Shown one piece after another: positions 34,135 through 44,371 of a stretch of 56,985 bases of DNA. The DNA lies in the NCBI GenBank assembly GCA_017542145.1, contig JAFXXQ010000042.1:1-56985 (forward strand), written 5' to 3'. The first letter of the stretch is position 1. Every line of letters starts with the position of its first letter. The notes under the pieces are model-generated. The model was not told the origin of the DNA, ran no database searches, and saw nothing but the letters and a program-made list of their open reading frames with translations. Made by a program: the position numbers and the translations under genes. The stretch is from Bacteroidaceae bacterium (GTDB lineage: Bacteria; Bacteroidota; Bacteroidia; Bacteroidales; Bacteroidaceae).

Positions 34135-34266
34135 GTGACGAGGTGCGCCGCCACCAGCCTATGGATGATGCTTTGATGAATCAAGAAAAGAAAATGTTTT
34201 TTCATGGTTAATAAATAAGTAAAGCGTATTTTTTTCTCATTGGCAGTCACTTCCTTCGCCCTGCGG

Positions 34267-34290
34267 AGAGGCTGATTGCAAAGCCTCTTC
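34267..34290. other. AGAGGCT/AGCCTCT hairpin in the gap before the GH30-like gene
   Basis: A 7-bp stem with an 8-10 nt loop (AGAGGCTGATTGCAAAGCCTCT). No T-run follows directly. It is the only clear structure in the 210-bp gap 34135-34344; function unknown. Confidence 0.4.
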
Positions 34291-34344
34291 TGCCCGTGAG
34301 GATAGAGAGGTTTTTAAAATTCAAATAGCGACTATTTATATAAA

Positions 34345-36225
34345 ATGGATACGAAACGGTATTATTTCCTTTTTTTAGGTTTGGTATGCAACACCTGCCT
34401 CCTATTCAGCCAGCAGGCAGCCACCGACCAGACCGAGGTGATGGCGTGGGGCAACCTGACGGGCATCCGTGTCGAAGGCGAGCTGATGGACTTCGAAACC
34501 ACGCTCGTGGTGGGCGGCAGCCACAGCGGACGCGAACGTTATACCTATAAGTACGAGCGGCAGGGTGATGTGCGCGTGTCAACCAGCACCATTGAGCGCG
34601 TCACCTTCGCCGAGCGTGTCACCGACACCGCGCAAGGCCGCTGTCACGTCAGCCTGCAGCTCAGCAGCGACACCACCCTCGACGTCCCCGCCGGACTGTG
34701 TCTCCACCTCAACGCACAAAAGTTCGCCGCGGCTTCCATCAAGACAACCCCGCGCAAACTCTCCGTCCGCCTGAAGGATGAAGATGGCGTCGTCCGCGAT
34801 ATTCAGATGAGCTTTTCGCGTCCGGTCAAGCTGACCCAGTCGCGTGGGGATGACGGGATATCCATCACCGTGCCTGTCATGACCACGCTCAAGAAGGGTG
34901 CATCGGCCACGCTCGACATGGACGTGACAGCCTCCGGACGCATCGACCACTCGGATGCCGCCGTCCGTGTCGATGCCAGCCACCCGGGGCGCTCCTTCCT
35001 CGGCATGGGCGGCAACTTCCGCCTTCAGAACCCCGCCACCGACCCCGCCGTCATCGACTACTGCCTACGCAACATCCGTGTGGCCTATGGCCGCGTGGAG
35101 ATGCCGTGGCGCCAATGGCATCCCGACGAAGATGCAACGCCCCTCAATATGAAACCGGACGAACTGCCGCAGCATGTCCGACAAAGCATGGAGATGGCGC
35201 AGCGGCTGGCAGCACAGGGCATGCCCGTCATCGTCAGCTGCTGGTTCCCGCCCATGTGGGCCATCGACAAGACTTCGCCCCGCCGTGGACGCTGGCAGGG
35301 CGTGGCCGCCCATAGGCTCGACCCGGCCAAGCAGCAGCGCATCGTTGCCTCGCTGACGGACTACCTGGTCTATCTTAAGGAACACTACGGCGTTGAGGCC
35401 GCCCTGTTCTCCTTCAACGAGTCGGATCTTGGCATTGACGTCCTCCACACACCCGAGGAGCATGTCGCATTCATCAAGGACATGGGCCGCGAGATGCGCC
35501 GCCGCGGGTTGGCCACTAGGATGCTGCTGGGCGACACGTCCGATGCCACCCCCACCCGCTTCATCGTCCCCGCCCTGAACGACCCCGCCGCCCATCCCTT
35601 CATCGGCGCCGTCTCCTTCCACTCCTGGCGGGGCTGCGACGATGCCACCCTCCGCGTCTGGGCCGATGCTGCCGCACAGCTCGGCGTGCCCCTGCTGGTG
35701 GGCGAGGGCAGTACCGATGCCGCCGCATGGCGCTATCCGCAGATTTTCAAGGAATCGACCTTTGCGCTCTACGAGATAAATCTCTATGTCCGCATGCTTA
35801 ACGTCTGCCAGCCGCAGTCCATCCTCCAGTGGCAGCTAACGGCCGACTACTCGCTCCTCTGGGGTGGCGGGGTGTTCGGCTCGCAGGGTCCGTTGACCCC
35901 CACGCAGCGGTTCTGGAACATCCGGCAGCTGGCCTCTACCCCCGAGGGCAGCTTCGCCCTGCCCGTGAGCAGCAGCAAGGCCACGCTCAACTGCGCCGCC
36001 TTCGGCAATCTGGCCAAGGGAGAATACTGCGTTCATCTAGTCAACAACGGCGCCGCGTGTCATGCCGTTGTCAGTGGCCTGCCCGCTGACATCAGCAAGG
36101 CCACTATGTTCGTTACCAATGCCGATGCCTCCATGAGCGAATCCATCGTGAATGTGACTGATGGTACGCTCAACGCCAGTCTCCCACCTCTCAGTTTCAT
36201 CTCTCTTATGATGACAACCGACTGA
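34345..36225 (+). CDS. Secreted clan GH-A glycoside hydrolase, GH30-like
   Basis: 626 residues with signal peptide (YYFLFLGLVCNTCLLFSQQ). N-terminal beta domain (about 25-215), then a TIM barrel with likely acid/base Glu359 in FSFNESDLG and nucleophile Glu454 in LVGEGSTD, about 95 residues apart as in clan GH-A. FLGMGGNFRLQN, IVSCWFPPMWAI and SILQWQLTADYSLLW also recall GH30 (COG5520). A C-terminal beta-sandwich ends the protein. The substrate cannot be fixed: a beta-glucosidic or beta-xylosidic linkage is common in GH30, and a glucose-cutting role would fit glucomannan (inference). Last gene of the cluster; it may belong to a less known family close to GH30. Confidence 0.75.
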   Translation: MDTKRYYFLFLGLVCNTCLLFSQQAATDQTEVMAWGNLTGIRVEGELMDFETTLVVGGSHSGRERYTYKYERQGDVRVSTSTIERVTFAERVTDTAQGRCHVSLQLSSDTTLDVPAGLCLHLNAQKFAAASIKTTPRKLSVRLKDEDGVVRDIQMSFSRPVKLTQSRGDDGISITVPVMTTLKKGASATLDMDVTASGRIDHSDAAVRVDASHPGRSFLGMGGNFRLQNPATDPAVIDYCLRNIRVAYGRVEMPWRQWHPDEDATPLNMKPDELPQHVRQSMEMAQRLAAQGMPVIVSCWFPPMWAIDKTSPRRGRWQGVAAHRLDPAKQQRIVASLTDYLVYLKEHYGVEAALFSFNESDLGIDVLHTPEEHVAFIKDMGREMRRRGLATRMLLGDTSDATPTRFIVPALNDPAAHPFIGAVSFHSWRGCDDATLRVWADAAAQLGVPLLVGEGSTDAAAWRYPQIFKESTFALYEINLYVRMLNVCQPQSILQWQLTADYSLLWGGGVFGSQGPLTPTQRFWNIRQLASTPEGSFALPVSSSKATLNCAAFGNLAKGEYCVHLVNNGAACHAVVSGLPADISKATMFVTNADASMSESIVNVTDGTLNASLPPLSFISLMMTTD

Positions 36226-36234
36226 ATGGGAAGA

Positions 36235-36255
36235 ATGTGTAACATCGTTACACAT
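36235..36255. terminator. Hairpin between converging operons
   Basis: ATGTGTAAC-ATC-GTTACACAT: a perfect 9-bp stem with 3-nt loop in the 63-bp gap between the GH30-like gene and sufS, which run toward each other. There is no T-tract on either strand, so a terminator is likely by position only. Confidence 0.45.
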
Positions 36256-36288
36256 CTCAAACTTCTAAAGGGAGATTCTTCCGCGTTG

Positions 36289-37494
36289 TTATAGCATCCG
36301 GGCTACGCGGCAGAGGGCGGCGATGAAGGCATCGACGTCGGCCTTAGTGTTGTAGAGGGCGAAGGAGATGCGGATGGTGCCGGGGATGCCTAGACGTTCC
36401 ATGAGGGGTTGGGCGCAGTGGTGGCCGGTGCGGACGGCGATACCGAGATGGTCGAGCAGCGTACCGACGTCGGCGGGATGGGCGGTGCCGACATTGAAGG
36501 AGATGAGCGACGAGGGCTGGCCGTAGATGTGGACATCGGGGATAGTGCGCAAGGCATCGAGGGCGTGGCGGACGAGCGACTGCTCGTGGGTGGCGATGGC
36601 GGGCAGGCCGAGGGCGCTGACGTAGTCGAGCGCGCGGGCAGTAGCGATGGAACCGATGTAGTCGGGTGTGCCGGCCTCGAACTTATAAGGCAGTTCGTTC
36701 CATGTGGTGCCGCTAAAGCGGACGTGGCCTATCATCTCTCCACCGCCTTGGTAGGGGGGCATCTGCTCAAGCCAGCGTTCGCGGCCATAGAGGACGCCAA
36801 CACCCGTAGGGCCATAGACCTTGTGGGCGCTAAAGGCGTAGAAGTCGCAGCCGAGGGCCTGCACATCGACGGGGATATGGGGAGCACTCTGGGCGCCGTC
36901 GATGGCGACGGGGACATCGTGAGCATGGGCGATGCGGATGATGTCCTCGACGGGGTTGACGGTGCCGAGGACGTTGCTGACGTGGGCGACGCTGACGAGG
37001 CGGGTGCGGGGGGTGAGGAGGCGCTGAAAGGCTTCCATGTCGAGCCGGCCGTCGTCGGTGACGGGGATGACGCGGAGCACCGTGCCGCGGCGCTGGCAGA
37101 GAAGCTGCCAGGGGACGATGTTGCTATGGTGCTCCATCTCGCTGACGATGATTTCGTCGCCCTCGTGGCAGAAGGCTTCGCCGAACGAGGTGGCGAGGAG
37201 GTTGATGCTCTCGGTGGTGCCGCGGGTGAAGAGGATTTCGGTGGTGCTGGCGGCGCCGAGGAAACGGCGGATAGTCTCGCGGGCTGACTCGTGGCGATCG
37301 GTAGCCTCCTGCGACAGACGGTGTACGCCGCGGTGGACGTTTGCGTTGACGGTAGTGTAGGCATCAGCAATGGCGTCGATGACGCAGCGCGGTTTCTGCG
37401 TGGTGGCGGCATTGTCAAGATAGACCAGCGGACGGCCATACACTTCACGGGCGAGGATGGGGAAGTCGGCTCTTATTTCTGTAACGTCAAGCAT
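36289..37494 (-). CDS. sufS: Cysteine desulfurase SufS
   Basis: 401 residues, pyridoxal-phosphate enzyme that takes sulfur from cysteine for Fe-S cluster assembly. YLDNAATTQKP, SEMEHHSNIVPWQ, the PLP-lysine motif SAHKVYGPTGVGVLYG, GTPDYIGSI and the active-site Cys in RTGHHCAQPLM identify the SufS group (short loop). Its start overlaps the end of sufD by 8 bp, indicating translational coupling. Last gene of the rimP-to-suf transcript. Confidence 0.97.
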   Translation of the reverse strand: MLDVTEIRADFPILAREVYGRPLVYLDNAATTQKPRCVIDAIADAYTTVNANVHRGVHRLSQEATDRHESARETIRRFLGAASTTEILFTRGTTESINLLATSFGEAFCHEGDEIIVSEMEHHSNIVPWQLLCQRRGTVLRVIPVTDDGRLDMEAFQRLLTPRTRLVSVAHVSNVLGTVNPVEDIIRIAHAHDVPVAIDGAQSAPHIPVDVQALGCDFYAFSAHKVYGPTGVGVLYGRERWLEQMPPYQGGGEMIGHVRFSGTTWNELPYKFEAGTPDYIGSIATARALDYVSALGLPAIATHEQSLVRHALDALRTIPDVHIYGQPSSLISFNVGTAHPADVGTLLDHLGIAVRTGHHCAQPLMERLGIPGTIRISFALYNTKADVDAFIAALCRVARML

Positions 37495-38446
37495 TGCTTA
37501 CGATTTGCTCGTTGTTTTTACAGACGCCGCAGGCGACGCAGTGGTCGAGGTCGCCGCGCAGACGGGTGTCGGCAATCACACGGAGGCGTTCTCGGAGACC
37601 GTCGATGGTGACACGGTCGATGGTTTCGTCCAGGAAGGCGCTGAGGAGTAACAGCCGTGCCTCGTGGCGGGGAATGCCGCGTTGTTGCATGTAGAAGAGT
37701 GCTTCCTCGTCGAGTTGTCCGACGGTGGCACCGTGTGAGCAACGGACATCGTCAGTGTCGATGATAAGCTGTGGCTGGGCGTAGGCGCGGGCAGTGCGGC
37801 TGAGGCAGATGCTGCGACTTGTCTGCTGCGAATCGGCTCCCGGGCACTGTGGATTGACCTGAACGAGCCCTTCAAAGCGCCCCACGGCCTCGCCGTCGAG
37901 AATCTGTTTGAACAATTCGCGGTCACGGCAGCGAGGTGCACGGTGGGTGACAGTGACAGCATTCGTCACCTGCTGCGTTCTGGAGGCTATGGTCATGCCG
38001 AAGATGTCGGCTGTAGCCTCTGGCGTGTGGAAGTAAGTTCTGACGCGGTTTGTGACGTTTCCGCTGCCCATGCAAAAAATGCCCAATGTAACATGACCGT
38101 TATTGTTAAACGTGAAATGGTTCTCCCAAACGGTTTGCGCGCCCTGCTCTTGCAGGACATAGAGCTGAAGTGTGGCTTCGTTTGCCTCGCCGACGATACG
38201 ACGGAAGATTTGAAATGGGCGGTCGGTGACAGTGCGGTCGGTGATAACCACATCTGCTTCGCTGCCAGGCATTAAGAAGATGATAATGTTCTGTTTGTTT
38301 TCAAGTAAATCATTCTCGCCCAGCAGTTGGGTGAGATAGACAGGCTTGGCCAGTTTCACGCCTGCAGGGACTCTTATTTCCAGTGTGTCCTCCCCGTAGT
38401 CATAGATGCCGGCGCCGCTCCCAAGGTCCTTAATCAACTTCTCCAT
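37487..38446 (-). CDS. sufD: Fe-S assembly scaffold SufD, short form
   Basis: 319 residues. Partner of SufB and SufC in the SufBC2D scaffold. The beta-helix core and C-terminus are clear: QQTSRSICLSRTARAYAQPQ, IIDTDDVRCSHGATVGQLDE, EALFYMQQRGIP, then CVACGVCKN at the C-terminus, a Cys-rich tail also usual in Bacteroidetes. Homologues are generally around 430-450 residues, so about 120 N-terminal residues are missing; the frame begins at the family's 'GVLLYVPKNV' region (here EIRVPAGVKL). Just upstream lies a TTAAAGGTTAAAG repeat (38447-38479) rather than more coding sequence. This is either a naturally short SufD or a gene whose 5' end was lost. Confidence 0.9.
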   Translation of the reverse strand: MEKLIKDLGSGAGIYDYGEDTLEIRVPAGVKLAKPVYLTQLLGENDLLENKQNIIIFLMPGSEADVVITDRTVTDRPFQIFRRIVGEANEATLQLYVLQEQGAQTVWENHFTFNNNGHVTLGIFCMGSGNVTNRVRTYFHTPEATADIFGMTIASRTQQVTNAVTVTHRAPRCRDRELFKQILDGEAVGRFEGLVQVNPQCPGADSQQTSRSICLSRTARAYAQPQLIIDTDDVRCSHGATVGQLDEEALFYMQQRGIPRHEARLLLLSAFLDETIDRVTIDGLRERLRVIADTRLRGDLDHCVACGVCKNNEQIVSNA

Positions 38447-38479
38447 TACTCTTTAACCTTTAACCTAAACCTTTGTCCA

Positions 38480-39220
38480 TCAACCCTTCAGCCAATCGTA
38501 GCCGCGTTCCTCGAGCTCCTGTGCCAGCTCGGGGCCGGCGGTCTTGACAATGCGCCCCTCGTAGAGTACGTGAACAATATCGGGGCGGATGTAGTTGAGC
38601 AACCGCTGGTAGTGAGTGATGACGATGACGGAATTCTCGGGAGTGTGTAGTTTGTTGACTCCTTCGGCCACGATGCGGAGGGCATCAATGTCAAGGCCGG
38701 AATCCGTCTCATCGAGAATGCTCAGCAGGGGTTCGAGCATGGCCATCTGGTAGATTTCATTGCGTTTCTTTTCGCCGCCGCTGAAACCTTCGTTGACGGA
38801 ACGGTTGGCGAGCTTGCTGTCTAATCCCACAAGGGCACGCTTCTCGCGCATCAGCTTCAGGAATTCATTGGCAGTAAGGGACTTAAAACCGTGGTAGGTG
38901 CGCTGTTCGTTCACGGCGGTGCGCATGAAGTTGACCATACTGACGCCAGGGATTTCGACGGGGTACTGGAAGGAAAGGAAGATTCCTTCATGGCTGCGGT
39001 CCTCGGGCGCCATGCCGAGGAGGTCCTTGCCGCGGAAGGTGACACTGCCCTCGGTGACGGTGTAGGCAGGGTGTCCGACGAGGACGTTGCTGAGGGTGCT
39101 CTTGCCAGATCCGTTAGGACCCATGATGGCGTGTATCTCTCCTGTGCCGACGGTAAGGTTGATCCCCTTTAGTATCTCTTTACCAGCAATGGAAGCGTGG
39201 AGGTTTTCTATCTTTAACAT
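38480..39220 (-). CDS. sufC: Fe-S assembly ATPase SufC
   Basis: 246 residues from ATG 39220 ([17 protein letters not shown]); the longer frame to 39373 overlaps sufB and is not used. ABC-type ATPase: Walker [11 protein letters not shown]-loop SFQYP, signature FSGGEKKR, Walker [12 protein letters not shown] and switch His in VITHY. It binds SufB and SufD and powers the scaffold. Gap to sufB 34 bp. Confidence 0.97.
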   Translation of the reverse strand: MLKIENLHASIAGKEILKGINLTVGTGEIHAIMGPNGSGKSTLSNVLVGHPAYTVTEGSVTFRGKDLLGMAPEDRSHEGIFLSFQYPVEIPGVSMVNFMRTAVNEQRTYHGFKSLTANEFLKLMREKRALVGLDSKLANRSVNEGFSGGEKKRNEIYQMAMLEPLLSILDETDSGLDIDALRIVAEGVNKLHTPENSVIVITHYQRLLNYIRPDIVHVLYEGRIVKTAGPELAQELEERGYDWLKG

Positions 39221-39254
39221 ATTGATTCGTTGACCTATTGACATATTGACCTTT

Positions 39255-40712
39255 TTATCCGACGGAGCCTTCGAGAGAGACGCTGAGGAGTTTCTGGGCT
39301 TCAACGGCGAACTCCATGGGCAGCTTGTTAAGCACTTCCTTGGCGTAGCCATTGACGATGAGGCCGATGGCATCCTCGGTCTTGATGCCCCGCTGGTTGC
39401 AGTAGAATAGTTGGTCCTCGCTGATTTTAGATGTTGTGGCTTCGTGTTCGACGATGGCTGTCTCGTTGTGGATGTCCATGTAGGGGAAGGTGTGAGCGCC
39501 GCACCGGTCGCCCAGCAGCAAAGAGTCGCATTGGCTGTAGTTGCGGGCTCCGTCGGCTTTCTCGCTGACGCGTACTAATCCGCGATAGGCATTGGAGCTA
39601 TGGCCAGCAGAGATGCCCTTGGAGATGATGGTGCTGCGGGTGTTGCGTCCCAGATGAATCATCTTGGTGCCGGTATCGGCTTGCTGATAGTTGTTTGTGA
39701 CGGCTACGGAGTAGAATTCGCCCACTGAATTATCGCCGGAGAGCACACAACTGGGGTACTTCCATGTAATGGCAGAGCCTGTCTCTACCTGTGTCCACGA
39801 AATTTTACTATTGATGCCGCGGCAATGTCCACGCTTGGTGACGAAGTTGTAGACTCCGCCTTTGCCTTCGGCATCGCCCGGGTACCAGTTTTGGACGGTA
39901 CTGTATTTCACCTCAGCGCGGTCGAGGACGATGATTTCCACAATAGCAGCATGCAACTGGTTTTCATCGCGCATCGGGGCCGTGCAACCTTCAAGATATG
40001 AAACGAACGAGTCATCGTCAGCCACAATGAGGGTGCGCTCGAATTGTCCCGTCCCTGCAGCATTAATGCGGAAGTAGGTGGAGAGCTCCATGGGGCAGCG
40101 GATACCCTTGGGAATATAGACGAATGAGCCGTCAGAGAACACCGCCGAGTTGAGGGCAGCATAGAAGTTGTCGCGATAGCTGACCACTGAGCCGAGGTAT
40201 TGGCGCACAAGGTCGGGGTGCTCACGTACCGCTTCGCTGATAGAGCAGAAGATGATGCCCTTCTCCCTCAACCGCTCCTTAAACGTCGTTTTCACCGATA
40301 CAGAGTCCATGACGGCATCGACCGCCATGCCACCGCTGAGTGCCAGACGCTCCTCAAGCGGTATGCCGAGTTTGTCGAACGTCTTCATGACGGCTGGGTC
40401 GATGTCGTCCAGTGAACGGGGACCATCGGTCTTCTTTCGAGGGTCGGCATAGTAGGAAATAGCTTGAAAGTCAATCTCGGGAATGGTGAGGTGAGCCCAT
40501 GTGGGGCTCGTCATTGTCAACCAATGGCGGTAGGCCTTCAGACGGAAGTCAAGCAGCCACTCCGGCTCGCCCTTCTTCGATGAGATGAGCCGTACAACCT
40601 CTTCCGAGAGCCCCGCACCGATGATTTCGGTGGGGACGTCGGTGGTAAAGCCGTACTTGTATTTCTCCTCAGCAAACTGCCTGAGGGCGATATTGTCTTC
40701 CTTGGGATTCAT
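39255..40712 (-). CDS. sufB: Fe-S assembly scaffold SufB
   Basis: 485 residues, the usual length. SufB motifs: [12 protein letters not shown] near the start, [90 protein letters not shown] and [15 protein letters not shown]. It forms the cluster-building site with SufD and SufC. Its start codon directly follows the cvpA stop codon with no gap, so translation is likely coupled and Fe-S assembly is tied to the translation/transcription-factor operon. Confidence 0.97.
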   Translation of the reverse strand: MNPKEDNIALRQFAEEKYKYGFTTDVPTEIIGAGLSEEVVRLISSKKGEPEWLLDFRLKAYRHWLTMTSPTWAHLTIPEIDFQAISYYADPRKKTDGPRSLDDIDPAVMKTFDKLGIPLEERLALSGGMAVDAVMDSVSVKTTFKERLREKGIIFCSISEAVREHPDLVRQYLGSVVSYRDNFYAALNSAVFSDGSFVYIPKGIRCPMELSTYFRINAAGTGQFERTLIVADDDSFVSYLEGCTAPMRDENQLHAAIVEIIVLDRAEVKYSTVQNWYPGDAEGKGGVYNFVTKRGHCRGINSKISWTQVETGSAITWKYPSCVLSGDNSVGEFYSVAVTNNYQQADTGTKMIHLGRNTRSTIISKGISAGHSSNAYRGLVRVSEKADGARNYSQCDSLLLGDRCGAHTFPYMDIHNETAIVEHEATTSKISEDQLFYCNQRGIKTEDAIGLIVNGYAKEVLNKLPMEFAVEAQKLLSVSLEGSVG

Positions 40713-41339
40713 CTACACAACCTCCTCAAACGATTGCAATTGTTTCTTTTCAGATTTATCGGAGTTCCCAGGGTTTCCGAATTTATCGGAATTGCCTGAC
40801 GCATCAGGGGATTCGGAATCCTCAGGCTCTTCGGCGTGCGTCTCCTTCCAATGTTCTATCTGCTCCCGGACGTCTTTGATGAAAAGCCCCGTTGTGCGAT
40901 AGAGCGGATAGTAGAACACGGAAGCGTCCCTCTTCTCTTGGCTGAGGAGCACCTCGTGGGTATCGAAACTTTCGATGCCAATGAAAAACAGCCCTGCAAT
41001 CAACGCATTGGTGATGACACCGATGATACCTCCCAGCAGACGGTTTACCCATCCCAGCCCTGCTGTCTTCAGCAAGTTGCCGATGAGCCATGCAATCAGC
41101 GAGAAGATGAGTGGCACAATAATCAGGATCAGCGCAAAAGCGATAATCTGCGTTGTTTTCTCAGATGTCCCCAGAAGGGGTGTTAGCTTGGCCGCTACGG
41201 AGAGATAAATCCGCTTGCCGATGATGATGCCGGCGATGAGGCCGCCAAGCCCCAGCACCCGTTTCGCCAGTCCGTCCTTGATACCAGTAATCAGTCCAGC
41301 GACGAGGATGATGGTAACAATGATGTCAAGCAGTCCCAT
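40713..41339 (-). CDS. CvpA-family inner-membrane protein
   Basis: 208 residues. Four or five hydrophobic helices in the first 135 residues (LDIIVTIILVAGLITGIKDG, FALILIIVPLIFSLIAWLIG, GIIGVITNALIAGLFFIGIE) match the CvpA/colicin V production family, whose role is still unclear though linked to envelope stress. The C-terminal tail (about 165-208, ESPDASGNSDKFGNPGNSDK) is low-complexity and comes from a repeated AATTCCGATAAATTCGG-type sequence at 40751-40793, apparently a non-coding repeat read in frame. It lies between infB (10 bp) and sufB (0 bp). Confidence 0.88.
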   Translation of the reverse strand: MGLLDIIVTIILVAGLITGIKDGLAKRVLGLGGLIAGIIIGKRIYLSVAAKLTPLLGTSEKTTQIIAFALILIIVPLIFSLIAWLIGNLLKTAGLGWVNRLLGGIIGVITNALIAGLFFIGIESFDTHEVLLSQEKRDASVFYYPLYRTTGLFIKDVREQIEHWKETHAEEPEDSESPDASGNSDKFGNPGNSDKSEKKQLQSFEEVV

Positions 41340-41349
41340 AGCGTTAGCG

Positions 41350-44300
41350 TTAGAGTGTCTGTTTCACCTCTATCTGCTGGAAGGTTTCGATGAGGTCGCC
41401 CACCTTTATGTCGTTGCAGTTCACTAAGCTGATACCGCATTCGAAATTGGTGCCGACTTCCTTTACGTCATCCTTAAAACGCTTCAGCGCATTGATGTCG
41501 CCCGTATAGATGACGATACCGTCGCGGATGAGGCGAGCCTTGTCACTGCGTTTCACCTTGCCCTCCTTCACCATAGCGCCGGCCACGAAGCCCACTTTGC
41601 TGATGTGGAATACCTCGCGAACCTCGATGGTGGAAGTGACTTCTTCTTTGACAACGGGAGCCAACATGCCTTCCATAGCGGCTTTTACTTCCTCAATAGC
41701 ATCGTAGATGATGCTGTAAAGGCGGATATCGACACCCTCATTCTCTGCCACCTTACGGGCACCTTGTGAGGGACGTACTTGGAATCCGACGATGAAGGCC
41801 TGCGAAGCGGCAGCCAACTGGACGTCGCTCTCGGAGATTTGGCCCACGGCCTTGTAAATGACGTTGACTTGAATCTTTTCGGTGCTGAGTTTGATGAGCG
41901 AGTCAGAGAGAGCTTCGATAGAGCCGTCCACGTCGCCCTTGACGATAATATTCAGTTCCTGCACGCCGCCTTTGGCGATATCGCGTCCGATGTCCTCGAG
42001 GGTCTTGCGCTTCTGCGTACGCAGCCCCTGTTCGCGCTGCAATTGCTCACGGTCTGTGGCAATAGCACGAGCTTCTTGCTCGCTGTCGAAGACGTGGAAG
42101 CTGTCACCAGCCTGCGGAGCTCCGTTGAGGCCAAGAATCAGCACGGGCTCCGAGGGCCCAGCCTTCTTCACCCGTTGCCCACGCTCGTTGAACATAGCCT
42201 TGATGCGGCCATAGTGCGTACCGGCAAGGACGACGTCGCCCATCTTCAGCGTGCCGTTCGATACAAGTAGCGTAGCCACATAGCCGCGCCCCTTGTCGAG
42301 CGTCGATTCGATGACTGAACCTGTAGCCTTGCGGTTGGGGTTAGCCTTGAGCTCCAGCATTTCGGCTTCAAGCAATACTTTCTCCAGCAATTCCTCTACA
42401 CCGATGCCCTGCTTAGCAGAGATGTCCTGCGACTGGTACTTGCCGCCCCAGTCCTCAACGAGGAGGTTCATCTGCGCCAACTGGCCCTTGATTTTCTCGG
42501 GGTCGGCATGGGGCTTGTCAATCTTGTTGATGGCAAAGACCATAGGGACGCCGGCAGCCTGTGCGTGGCTGATAGCTTCCTTGGTCTGGGGCATGACGTC
42601 GTCGTCTGCTGCCACGATGATGATGGCGATATCCGTTACCTGGGCACCGCGTGCACGCATAGCGGTAAAGGCCTCGTGACCAGGGGTGTCGAGGAAGGTG
42701 ATGTGACGTCCGTCCTCGAGCTTGACGTTGTAGGCGCCGATGTGCTGCGTGATACCGCCTGCTTCACCGGCGATGACGTTCGACTTGCGGATGTAGTCCA
42801 AGAGCGATGTCTTACCGTGATCCACATGGCCCATGACGGTAACGATAGGAGCGCGGGGCAGGAGGTCGGCTTCGTCGTCGGCTTCCTCCGTAACGGCTTT
42901 GGCCACGTCGGCACTAACGAATTCAGTAGTGAAACCGAATTCAGATGCCACGAGGTTGATGGTTTCGGCATCGAGGCGCTGGTTGATGGAGACCATGATG
43001 CCGACGCTCATGCAGGTGCCGATAACTTGGGCTACGCCTACGTTCATCATGCTTGCCAGCTCGTTGGCGGTAACGAATTCCGTCAGTTTCAGTACCTTGC
43101 TGCCAGCCTCTTCCTCAGCCATCTGTTCCATCTGGCGGTTGAAAGCCTGCTCGCGTTTCTCCTTGCGGTACTTGGCTGATGCGGATTTCTGTTTGTTGGT
43201 GAGTCGGGCAAGCGTGTCCTTCACCTGCTTCGAGACATCGCCCTCGTTGAGTTCGTTCTTCTCGAGGATGCGCCGTGCGCGATCTCTGTCGCGTTCGGCA
43301 CTCTTGCCCCGACGGTCGTCGCGCTTACCGTTGTTGTTTGAGGAAGAGGTTCCTCCGACAGCTGCGCCGGCCTTGTTGATGTCGACGCGCTCGCTTCCGC
43401 CGATGCGGTTGCGTTTCTTCTTCTGCGTCTCGCCCGTGCTCTTGGATGTATTGTCCTTGCGGATATCCTTGAGGATGTTCTCCTTAATCTGCTTGCGCTG
43501 TTCCTGACGGGCTTTCTCCTTCTCCTCACGTTCCTTCTTCTTCTCCTCCTTTGTTTTCTTCTTTGGACGAGTGGATTGGTTGATAGCGCTGAGGTCTACC
43601 TTGCCGAGAACGGTAAGCGGCTTCATCTGAAGGTCTGAGTGGTCGAACTCGAAGATTTCCTCTTTCTTATTTTCCTCTTCCACAGCTTCTTCCGCATCTT
43701 CGGCTTCTTGGGTTTCATCTATTGATTCTGTTTCCTCAGATGCTTGGTCTGCCGGCTCAGTCGCCTCTTCTAAATTTTTATTAGAGGATTCTGTTGCTGC
43801 TGTTGTTTCGACTACGGCTTCGTTGACCTTGTCGGCAGCCGCTTCGTTGGGCGTTTCGGTAACTTCCTCCTTGAGGTTGTCAGCCTCGTTGGATTCCTCA
43901 GTTGCTGGGACATCTTGCGTCTGAGGCTTCTCAGGCACTTTTGCATCGGCCTTCTCAACAGTCTTGGAAGCAAGTTTTTCCTTCTTCTCTGCTGATTTTG
44001 CAGTTTTCTTCTTGCCTGAAAGCTCTTCCAGGTCAATTTTGCCTATTGTGGTGAAACGGGGCTTTGCCTCTTCGGGGACGACGGTTTCCACCATCTCAGG
44101 CTCTTTGGCCTTCTTTTCCTTCTCCTTTTCGGCCTGCATGCGTTCGTGGCGTTCCTGTCGTTCAGCCTGACGCTTTTCCGTTTCCTGTTTGATGTTTTTG
44201 TCGCGGGCAAACTGAGTCGTCAGCAGTTCCACCTGCTCATCCGTCAGCTTGGCATTCAGGTCATCGTCAATGGGGAGTCCCTTCTTCTCAAGGAACTCGA

Positions 44301-44355
44301 TGGCGGTGTACCGTCCGATGTTCAAATCTTTGATTACCTTACTAAATCTTGCCAT
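41350..44355 (-). CDS. infB: Translation initiation factor IF-2
   Basis: 1001 residues. The N-terminal IF2_N-type domain ([20 protein letters not shown]) is followed by a long Lys/Glu-rich variable region (about 65-410), then the GTPase core with G1 GHVDHGKT, G3 DTPGHEAF and G4 NKID. Domains II-IV follow. It brings initiator tRNA to the 30S subunit and promotes subunit joining. Located between nusA (16 bp) and cvpA. An ordinary long Bacteroidetes form. Confidence 0.98.
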   Translation of the reverse strand: MARFSKVIKDLNIGRYTAIEFLEKKGLPIDDDLNAKLTDEQVELLTTQFARDKNIKQETEKRQAERQERHERMQAEKEKEKKAKEPEMVETVVPEEAKPRFTTIGKIDLEELSGKKKTAKSAEKKEKLASKTVEKADAKVPEKPQTQDVPATEESNEADNLKEEVTETPNEAAADKVNEAVVETTAATESSNKNLEEATEPADQASEETESIDETQEAEDAEEAVEEENKKEEIFEFDHSDLQMKPLTVLGKVDLSAINQSTRPKKKTKEEKKKEREEKEKARQEQRKQIKENILKDIRKDNTSKSTGETQKKKRNRIGGSERVDINKAGAAVGGTSSSNNNGKRDDRRGKSAERDRDRARRILEKNELNEGDVSKQVKDTLARLTNKQKSASAKYRKEKREQAFNRQMEQMAEEEAGSKVLKLTEFVTANELASMMNVGVAQVIGTCMSVGIMVSINQRLDAETINLVASEFGFTTEFVSADVAKAVTEEADDEADLLPRAPIVTVMGHVDHGKTSLLDYIRKSNVIAGEAGGITQHIGAYNVKLEDGRHITFLDTPGHEAFTAMRARGAQVTDIAIIIVAADDDVMPQTKEAISHAQAAGVPMVFAINKIDKPHADPEKIKGQLAQMNLLVEDWGGKYQSQDISAKQGIGVEELLEKVLLEAEMLELKANPNRKATGSVIESTLDKGRGYVATLLVSNGTLKMGDVVLAGTHYGRIKAMFNERGQRVKKAGPSEPVLILGLNGAPQAGDSFHVFDSEQEARAIATDREQLQREQGLRTQKRKTLEDIGRDIAKGGVQELNIIVKGDVDGSIEALSDSLIKLSTEKIQVNVIYKAVGQISESDVQLAAASQAFIVGFQVRPSQGARKVAENEGVDIRLYSIIYDAIEEVKAAMEGMLAPVVKEEVTSTIEVREVFHISKVGFVAGAMVKEGKVKRSDKARLIRDGIVIYTGDINALKRFKDDVKEVGTNFECGISLVNCNDIKVGDLIETFQQIEVKQTL

Positions 44356-44371
44356 AAAAGATGATTAAAGA

